DNA of 54,994 nucleotides from Curtobacterium pusillum (GTDB taxonomy: Bacteria; Actinomycetota; Actinomycetes; Actinomycetales; Microbacteriaceae): the NCBI RefSeq assembly GCF_013359865.1, contig NZ_JABMCE010000045.1:1-54994 (forward strand). The letters are read 5' to 3'. Numbering within the stretch: position 1 is the stretch's first letter; every line of letters starts with the position of its first letter. Below the pieces are notes generated by a model. The model was given only the letters and a program-made list of their open reading frames with translations. It searched no databases and had not been told where the DNA came from. Shown here in pieces: positions 49,393-54,994 of this stretch. A program made the translations under genes and the position numbers.

Positions 49393-50882
49393 GGTGCCGG
49401 GTCCGGTTCCGGTCGCGCGGCGGCTTCCCGGATGCGTCGGACGACCGCCGTGGTCGAGTGCTCGGGCACGTAGTCGACCATGACGACCTCGCCGCCGTAG
49501 CCACGGACGACCTCGGTCTCGCGGAGCATCTCGGGGGAGTAGTCGCCGCCCTTCACGTAGACCTCCGGGCGGAGCCGTTCGATGAGCGGGATCGGGGTGT
49601 CCGTCGCGAAGACCGTGACCAGGTCGACGCAGGCCAGTGCGGCGAGGACGCCGGCACGGTCCTCGGCGGGGTTGATCGGCCGCTCCGGGCCCTTCAACCG
49701 TCGCACCGAGTCGTCGTCGTTCAGGGCGACGACGAGCAGGTCGCCGAGGTCCCGGGCCTGCCGCAGGTACGTCGTGTGCCCGCGGTGGACGACGTCGAAG
49801 CACCCGTTCGTGAAGACGACCCGTCGTCCGGCCTGCCGGGCACGCTCGACGGCCTCGGCGAGCTCGTCGTGGTCGACCACGGTCGCGGCGGGGGCGGTCA
49901 CGGACTCGAGGAGCGCCGCGGCGGTGCAGACGGACGTGCCGGCCTCGCGGACGACCACGTCGGCGGCGGCCTGCGCGACCGACACGGCGTCACGGAGCGG
50001 GGCACGGACCGCCAGGGCGACCGTCGCCGCGGCGCAGAACGTGTCGCCGGCGCCGGACGCCTGCTGCTCCGACGCGGGGGTGGCACGGGTGCGGAAGCCC
50101 AGGTCCGCACCCGGAGCGACCAGCACCGTGCCGTCGCGGTCGAGCGTGACCACCGCTGCCCGGGCACCCGTCCGGGCGAGGACCTCCGTGCCGGCGTCCA
50201 CGATCGCGGGCACCCGGTCGGGACCGACGCCGAGCGCGCGGCCGAGCAGAGCGGCCGCCTCGCCCGCGTTCGGCGTGACGAGGTCGGGGTGCAGGGGTGC
50301 CCAGCGCGTGAGGTCGTGCGCGTCGACGACGACGGCCCCGGGCCGGTCGCGGTCGAGCATGGGGACGACGTCCTCGGCGCGGACGCCGAGGCCGTAGTCG
50401 CAGACCACCGCGGCGTCGGCGCAGCGGATCGCGCGGGCGACGGCCTCCGCGAGGCGGGTGCCGTGCTCGGCGGTGGGGGTCTCGGCGAGTTCGTCCACGC
50501 GGACGACGACGCGGTCGCCGCCGACCACTCGGGACTTCGTGGTGGTGCGGGTCCCCGCGACCTCGACCAGGAACGACGTGTCGACCCCGGCGGCCTCCAG
50601 GCGCTGGCGGAGCACCGCGCCGGCCTCGTCGTCCCCGATCAGTCCGACCATGCGGACGCGAGCGCCGAGGGCACGGGCGTTCACGGCGGTGTTGGCCGCG
50701 CCACCGGGCACGGCCACGGTCTCGGTGACCCGGACGACCGGTGCCGGGGCTTCTCGCGAGACCCGCTCGGCCTCGCCCACGGTCCAGCGGTCGAGGATGC
50801 AGTCGCCGATCACGACCACGAGCGGTTCGCGGTCGTCGACGGTGGCGACGAGGTCCCGGACGAGCCGGACGTCGGCGGTCAT
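49389..50882 (-). CDS. HldE-like bifunctional heptose-7-phosphate kinase / heptose-1-phosphate nucleotidyltransferase
   Basis: A 497-residue protein. The PfkB-type kinase domain (~1-320) has 'VPGGAANTAVNARALGA' and 'ASGAGDTFCAAATVALA' with the catalytic Asp. The nucleotidyltransferase domain (~345-490) has 'FTNGCFDVVHRGHTTYL' and 'VKGGDYSPEM'. In Gram-negatives this makes the ADP-heptose for LPS; in an actinobacterium the product would be an ADP- or GDP-heptose for another glycan. It overlaps both neighbours by four bases. Confidence 0.9.
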   Translation of the reverse strand: MTADVRLVRDLVATVDDREPLVVVIGDCILDRWTVGEAERVSREAPAPVVRVTETVAVPGGAANTAVNARALGARVRMVGLIGDDEAGAVLRQRLEAAGVDTSFLVEVAGTRTTTKSRVVGGDRVVVRVDELAETPTAEHGTRLAEAVARAIRCADAAVVCDYGLGVRAEDVVPMLDRDRPGAVVVDAHDLTRWAPLHPDLVTPNAGEAAALLGRALGVGPDRVPAIVDAGTEVLARTGARAAVVTLDRDGTVLVAPGADLGFRTRATPASEQQASGAGDTFCAAATVALAVRAPLRDAVSVAQAAADVVVREAGTSVCTAAALLESVTAPAATVVDHDELAEAVERARQAGRRVVFTNGCFDVVHRGHTTYLRQARDLGDLLVVALNDDDSVRRLKGPERPINPAEDRAGVLAALACVDLVTVFATDTPIPLIERLRPEVYVKGGDYSPEMLRETEVVRGYGGEVVMVDYVPEHSTTAVVRRIREAAARPEPDPAP

Positions 50883-52315
50883 TCCGCGGCCTCCGTGTCC
50901 CGTGCCGACACCGGTGCGGGTGCCGCTTCGAGGTGGACGACGGTCGTGGTGGTCATCTCGTCGAGCAGGTGCGGGCCGTAGCCGAAGCCCGCGCCCGACG
51001 CACCGCGGGGCTGCGCGCTGCCGCCGGGCGCTCCGCCGAACACGGCGTTCACCTTCACGGTGCCGACCGGCAGCGACGCCGCGGCGTGCAGCGCGTGCCC
51101 GGTGTCGTTCGTCAGGACGGTCGCCGCCAGGCCGTACCGATCGGCGGCGGCCAGCCGGAGCCCCTCGTCGAAGTCATCGACGACACGCACCGGTGCGATC
51201 GGACCGAACGTCTCCTCGGTCATGACGAGCATGTCGTCCGTGACCCCGGTGAGGACGGTGGCGGGGTAGAACGCCCCGAGCCCGCCCGGCGTGACACCAC
51301 CGGTCCGGGCCGACGCGCCGCGCTGCAGGGCGTCGTCGACGTGCTGCTGCACCGTCCGGCGGAGTCGCTCGTCCACGAGTGGGCCGTAGGACGCCGCGGG
51401 GGAGGCCGTCCGCTGCTCGGCCTCCGCGATGAGCGCGGCCACGAACGGCTCGGCGACGTCGCGGTGGACGTACACGCGCTCGACGCTCGTGCAGATCTGG
51501 CCGGTGTTCGCGAACGCGCCGAGGGCGACCTGAGCCGCCGCCCAGTCCGGGTCCACGCCGGCGTCCACGACGACCGCGTCGTTCCCGCCGTTCTCGCGGA
51601 TGACGTGCGCGCGCGTCCGCGCCGCGACCTCGGCGAGGCGGTCCCCGGTGGCGGTCGAGCCGACGTGGGCGTACACGTCGATGCCGTCCTGGGCGAGCAG
51701 GAGTTCACCGGTCGCGGCGTCGCCGTCGACCCCGAGGAGCACCCCGTCGGGCAGGACCTCGGCGAGCAGCGCGTTGAGGCGGGCGATCGTGCCGGGGGAG
51801 CGTTCGCTGCCCTTGTGGACGACGGTGTTGCCCGTGACGATCGCGGCGCCGAGGATCCCGCACGCGACCGCGACCGGGTCGTTCCACGGCGTCAGCGCGA
51901 GGACCACGCCGCGGGGGTGCGGCACCGACCAGTCGGCCGCGCCGAACTGCCCGCGGAGGGCCTCGCCGCGGTGCACCGGACCCAGTTCGGCGTACTGCAC
52001 GAGGGTGCCGACGCCGGCCTCGACACCGCCGAGCGCGTCGCCCGGGACCTTGCCGGTCTCCCGCGTGTTGAGCTCGGCGAGCTCCTGCGCGTGCGCCCGG
52101 ACGTGCTCGGCCGCGGCGTGCAACAGCGCACCGCGCTCGGCCGGTGCGGTCCGCGCCCAGGCGGGTGCCGCGGCGCGTGCACGGGCGACCGCGTTCCGGA
52201 CGTCGTCCTCCGTCGCCCGGCGCACGGTGGACGCGATCGAACCGTCGACCGGGTTCGTCACCACCAGGTCGCCGTCGAGGTCGGCTTCGGTCGAGAGCGG
52301 GGCTTCGAGCGTCAT
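50879..52315 (-). CDS. NAD(P)-dependent aldehyde dehydrogenase
   Basis: A 478-residue aldehyde dehydrogenase. 'LTPWNDPVAVACGILGAAIV' is the cofactor-binding start, Glu241 in 'IRENGGND' and the nucleophile Cys275 in 'FANTGQICTSVERVYV' are in place, and 'TEETFGPIAPV' is the C-terminal block. It is complete, but the second Glu-motif residue is unusual (ENGG for ELGG). ATG 52315 follows GGAAGGA; the frame is open further upstream but has no homology. First gene of the ALDH-HldE-GT2 operon. The substrate is unknown. Confidence 0.9.
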   Translation of the reverse strand: MTLEAPLSTEADLDGDLVVTNPVDGSIASTVRRATEDDVRNAVARARAAAPAWARTAPAERGALLHAAAEHVRAHAQELAELNTRETGKVPGDALGGVEAGVGTLVQYAELGPVHRGEALRGQFGAADWSVPHPRGVVLALTPWNDPVAVACGILGAAIVTGNTVVHKGSERSPGTIARLNALLAEVLPDGVLLGVDGDAATGELLLAQDGIDVYAHVGSTATGDRLAEVAARTRAHVIRENGGNDAVVVDAGVDPDWAAAQVALGAFANTGQICTSVERVYVHRDVAEPFVAALIAEAEQRTASPAASYGPLVDERLRRTVQQHVDDALQRGASARTGGVTPGGLGAFYPATVLTGVTDDMLVMTEETFGPIAPVRVVDDFDEGLRLAAADRYGLAATVLTNDTGHALHAAASLPVGTVKVNAVFGGAPGGSAQPRGASGAGFGYGPHLLDEMTTTTVVHLEAAPAPVSARDTEAAE

Positions 52316-52362
52316 GGGGTCCTTCCGGGGAGCGGGCGGGAGTCGAACGCTGCTCGCCGGTG

Positions 52363-52380
52363 CCTGGGAGCGCTCCCGGG
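52363..52380. promoter_or_regulatory. LacI-type operator-like palindrome in the ALDH/GT9 divergent gap
   Basis: CC-T-GGGAGCGCTCCC-G-GG: a 12-bp perfect palindrome extended by two pairs on each side. TGGGAGCGCTCCCA is a common LacI-family operator form in actinobacteria. It lies 48 bases before the ALDH start and 81 bases before the GT9 start, so it could control both. Confidence 0.55.
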
Positions 52381-52460
52381 ATCCGCGCTGCGCGTCCTCC
52401 GCCCAGGAGCGCGGAGGAGTGCTGGACGTCCGACCGGCAGCCGCCCGGTAGACGGGAGGG

Positions 52461-53549
52461 GTGCAGCAGATCGGCAACGGCGGAGAACGGTTCGAGGACG
52501 TCCGGGACATCGCGGTGCTCCGCGGCGGGGGACTGGGGGACCTGATGTTCGCCGTGCCGGCCATGGAGGCCCTGGCCGCCGCCTACCCCGAGGCCCGCAT
52601 CACCCTGCTCGGCAGCCCGTCGGCGCCGTCGGTGCTCCGCGGCCGGACCGACGCCGTGCACGCGTTCGAGGAGCTCCCGGTCGTCCCGGGCGTCCGCGAC
52701 TCCGGCGACGGCGCGCCCACCCCCGAGGACTTCTTCGGCCGCCTGGCCGGCCGGTTCGACCTGGCGGTGCAGGTGCACGGCGGCGGCCGCAACTCGAACC
52801 CGTTCCTGCTCCGCCTCGGCGCACGGCACACCGTGGGCACCGCGACCGAGGACGCCGAGGTGCTCGAGCGCTGGGTCCGGTACGTGTACTACCAGCACGA
52901 GGTGGTCCGGGCACTCGAGGTCGTGTCCCTCGCCGGCGCGGAACCCGTCACACTCGACCCCCGAGTCCGGGTGACGGACGAGGAACGAGCCGCCATGCGG
53001 GAGCGACTCGGCGTGACCGGTCACCTGGTGGCGATCCACCCGGGCGCCACGGATCCGCGTCGTCGCTGGAGCCCGGACCGGTTCGCCGCCGTGGCGCGCG
53101 CCCGGCTCGAGACCGGGGACCACGTCGTGCTCGTCGGCGACCGGTCCGACGTCCCGGCCTCGTCCGCGATCGTCGCCGCACTGCCCGCGGACCTCGTCGG
53201 ACGCGTGCACGACCTCACCGGGTCCCTGCCGCTCGGCGAGCTGCCGGCGGTCCTCGCCGCGGCCGACGTCATGGTCGGGGACGACTCCGGCCCGAGGCAC
53301 CTCGCGGTCGCGGTCGGTACGCCGACGGTGGGCGTGTTCTGGTTCGGCAACGTCGTCAACGCCGGACCGTTCGACCGTGGCCGGCACCGCGTGCACCTCT
53401 CGTTCGTGACGCGGTGCCCGGTCTGCGGGGTCGACGTGACGCAGGTCGGCTGGTCCGCGGAACGGTGCGAGCACGACCCGTCCTACGTCGACGAGGTGGA
53501 ACCGCAGGCGGTCCTGGCGGACGTCGCCGACCTCCTCGCCACCACCTGA
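52461..53549 (+). CDS. GT9 heptosyltransferase-like glycosyltransferase
   Basis: A 362-residue GT-B enzyme. 'DIAVLRGGGLGDLMFAVPAMEAL' is the acceptor-side N-terminus. 'VAIHPGATDPRRRWSPDRFAAVA' and 'MVGDDSGPRHLAVAVGTPTVGVFW' are the donor-binding blocks of the ADP-heptose:LPS heptosyltransferase family. The C-terminus has a C-P-V-C motif and a further Cys/His pair. GTG 52461 has GGGAGG next to it. It is divergent from the ALDH-HldE operon and should use the same activated heptose. Confidence 0.9.
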   Translation: MQQIGNGGERFEDVRDIAVLRGGGLGDLMFAVPAMEALAAAYPEARITLLGSPSAPSVLRGRTDAVHAFEELPVVPGVRDSGDGAPTPEDFFGRLAGRFDLAVQVHGGGRNSNPFLLRLGARHTVGTATEDAEVLERWVRYVYYQHEVVRALEVVSLAGAEPVTLDPRVRVTDEERAAMRERLGVTGHLVAIHPGATDPRRRWSPDRFAAVARARLETGDHVVLVGDRSDVPASSAIVAALPADLVGRVHDLTGSLPLGELPAVLAAADVMVGDDSGPRHLAVAVGTPTVGVFWFGNVVNAGPFDRGRHRVHLSFVTRCPVCGVDVTQVGWSAERCEHDPSYVDEVEPQAVLADVADLLATT

Positions 53550-53585
53550 CGGACGGGACGGTCCGGCCCTGAGCCCTTCCCCGTC

Positions 53586-53631
53586 ACGGACTGGAGGCGC
53601 GGCACCAGCCGGTGCCGCGCCTCCAGTCCGT
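53586..53631. terminator. 21-bp hairpin between convergent GT9 and SDR genes (repeat-family copy)
   Basis: A perfect 21-bp stem from ACGGACTGGAGGCGCGG onward (53586-53606) against 53611-53631, with a 4-base loop AGCC. It is the longest member of the GGAGGCGCGG palindrome family and would stop transcription from both sides. Confidence 0.8.
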
Positions 53632-53644
53632 CAAGCGGTCGCGT

Positions 53645-54349
53645 CTACGGCCAGCTCGGCTCCGTCGCCGGCATGATCGACAGCTCGCGGATCTCGCAGC
53701 CCGCCGGCTGCGACAGCGCGAACAGGATCGCGTTCGCGACGTACTCCGGCTCGATGAGCTGCGCGTCCGGGCCCGGCTTGTACTGCTCGGTGCGGTCGGC
53801 GAAGAAGTTCGTGCGCATGCCGGCGGGGATGACGTTCGTGACCCCGACCGTGCCGCCCGTCTCCGCGGCGAGTGCCTGCGAGAACCCGCGGACGCCGAAC
53901 TTCGACGCCGAGTACGCGGTGCCGTCGCCGACGCCGCGCAGCGCGAGCGACGACGAGACCGTGACGACCCGCCCGTGCGTCGCCTCGAGCGCGGGGAGCG
54001 CGGCGCGCACGACGGCGGCGGTGCCGAGCAGGTTGACGGCGACGATGCGCTCCCAGTCGCCGGACGAGATGCCGCCGATCGGGGCCGGCTTGTCGATCCC
54101 CGCCGCGGTCACGACGGCGTCGAGCCCGCCGTGGCGCTCGGCCGCTTCGCGGACGGCCCGCTCGGTCGCCTCGGTGTCCGTGACGTCGACCGCGACGGCG
54201 TCGAAGCCCTCGGGGACGGCGTCGACCTTCAGGTCGAGGACGATCGGGGTGCCGCCGGCCTCGGTGACGGCGGCGACGACCGCCGCTCCGAGTCCCGAGG
54301 CGCCGCCGGTGACGAGGACGCGGCCGATGGGGGTGGTGGGGACGGGCAT
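53645..54349 (-). CDS. Short-chain dehydrogenase/reductase
   Basis: A 234-residue classical SDR. 'VLVTGGASGLGAAVVAAVTE' is the NAD(P)-binding Gly motif, 'VTAAGI' stands for NNAG, and the catalytic Ser ('VSSSLAL'), Tyr and Lys ('YSASKFG') are present. The acidic residue after strand 2 ('VLDLKVD') suggests NAD(H). ATG 54349 follows GGAAGGAAG. It lies 63 bases downstream of the second HldE-like gene on the same strand and probably modifies the sugar made there. Confidence 0.92.
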   Translation of the reverse strand: MPVPTTPIGRVLVTGGASGLGAAVVAAVTEAGGTPIVLDLKVDAVPEGFDAVAVDVTDTEATERAVREAAERHGGLDAVVTAAGIDKPAPIGGISSGDWERIVAVNLLGTAAVVRAALPALEATHGRVVTVSSSLALRGVGDGTAYSASKFGVRGFSQALAAETGGTVGVTNVIPAGMRTNFFADRTEQYKPGPDAQLIEPEYVANAILFALSQPAGCEIRELSIMPATEPSWP

Positions 54350-54412
54350 GGACTTCCTTCCGTGGAGGGCGTGGTGCTGGTTCGTGGACGAGCGGTGGGC
54401 GGGTCGCCCGGC

Positions 54413-54994
54413 TCAGCCGACGTGTTCGAGTGCTGCGGCGAGTCGGGTGGTGGACCGTCCCGGGTGGAACGGCACCGTGACGACACGGCCACCCCACTCG
54501 GCGAGCGTCGCGGTCTCGGGCAGTTCGCTCGCGGTGTAGTCGCCGCCCTTCGCCCAGACGTCCGGGCGGAAGCGGCGGAGGGCTTCGTCAGGGGTGTGCT
54601 CGTCGAACACGACGACGGCGTCGACGCAGTCCAGTGCGAGCAGGAGTTCGACGCGGTCCTCCTGGCTCATGATCGGCCGGTCGGGGCCCTTGAGCGCGCG
54701 GACAGAGGCGTCCGAGTTCAGGCAGACCACCAGGCAGTCGCCGAGTGCGCGCGCCGCCGAGAGCGTGCGCGCGTGGCCGGCGTGCAGCAGATCGAAGCAG
54801 CCGCCGGTCGCGACGACCGTCCCGCCGGCGCTCCGGACGTCGTGCACGATGCGCATGGCGTCGCGGTCGGCGCCGGGCACCCGGACCGGTGCGGGACCGT
54901 CGTCGGCGAAGAGGGCGCCGACGCCCCCGGCGGCGAGGTACTCGGACGCAGCGGTGACGCCGGCGGTGACGGCCTCGGTCACGTCGGCGCCGGC
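54413..54994 (-). CDS. Second HldE-like protein, C-terminal nucleotidyltransferase part (5' cut by window edge)
   Basis: At least 189 residues; the frame stays open to the window edge, so the gene continues outside. 'VATGGCFDLLHAGHARTLSAA', 'ALKGPDRPIMSQEDRVELLLALDCVDAVVVFDE' and 'VWAKGGDYTASELPET' are the heptose-1-phosphate nucleotidyltransferase domain. The ~55 residues before it resemble the end of a PfkB kinase domain ('TAASEYLAAGGVGAL'), so the complete protein is probably bifunctional like the one at 49389-50882. A stand-alone transferase starting at 54982 is possible. Confidence 0.8.
   Translation of the reverse strand, partial: AGADVTEAVTAGVTAASEYLAAGGVGALFADDGPAPVRVPGADRDAMRIVHDVRSAGGTVVATGGCFDLLHAGHARTLSAARALGDCLVVCLNSDASVRALKGPDRPIMSQEDRVELLLALDCVDAVVVFDEHTPDEALRRFRPDVWAKGGDYTASELPETATLAEWGGRVVTVPFHPGRSTTRLAAALEHVG

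Overview
The window is very G+C-rich DNA with many GTG starts, 4-base GTGA/ATGA overlaps between genes, and apparently leaderless promoters (TAnnnT, six bases, start codon). Together with a gram-positive type flagellar gene set, an IdeR/DtxR-type iron box and an LAxTG-type surface protein, this points to an actinobacterium. The flagellum, the helix-turn-helix MurA paralogue and the overall gene content suggest Microbacteriaceae, and Curtobacterium-like is my best guess. That taxonomic call is inference; no rRNA gene is present.

Regions. (1) 1-2418: end of a flagellar operon (fliK 3' part, flgD, flgE). (2) 2530-13970: about 11.7 kb of non-flagellar genes that splits the flagellar locus. It holds a small acidic protein, a YeiH-type transporter, a LysR regulator, an OmpR-type two-component system followed by a flavinylated electron-transfer module (ferric-reductase-like protein, FMN-binding protein, ApbE), a CPA1 Na+/H+ antiporter, a FetB-like permease and an XRE-MurA fusion. 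(3) 14192-24745: second flagellar operon (flbD, motA, motB, fliM, fliN, fliO, fliP, fliQ, fliR, flhB, flhA, an flhF-like gene, csrA) with two sigma-28-like promoter candidates. (4) 24758-28985: acyl-CoA oxidase, POT peptide transporter, a 35-residue membrane peptide and a small unknown gene. (5) 29035-34762: a Wadjet/MksBEF-type SMC operon (jetA, jetB, jetC) without a recognisable jetD. (6) 34859-42635: five tRNA genes. Two identical tRNA-Gly genes lie either side of a 2032-residue cell-wall protein built from 18 prealbumin-like repeats, together with tRNA-Cys, tRNA-Val and two small unknown genes. (7) 42716-45751: iron and phosphate genes: an iron-box-controlled SIP fragment, dps, and a PHO-box-controlled alkaline phosphatase. 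(8) 45826-48412: a DedA protein, a DesK-type kinase and a NarL-type regulator in one overlapping operon. (9) 48505-54994: a heptose/glycan cluster with a GT2-like glycosyltransferase, a bifunctional HldE-like enzyme, aldehyde dehydrogenase, a GT9 heptosyltransferase-like protein, an SDR and a second HldE-like protein cut by the window end.

The most notable items are the jetD-less SMC operon, the giant repeat adhesin between duplicated tRNAs, the transcription-factor-like MurA fusion with an upstream dyad, a FliM without a CheY-binding peptide, an FlhF-like protein without a P-loop, and a palindromic repeat family that also occurs inside a flagellar coding sequence. I saw no CRISPR array, transposase, phage gene or rRNA gene. 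No gene-free stretch is longer than about 265 bases.
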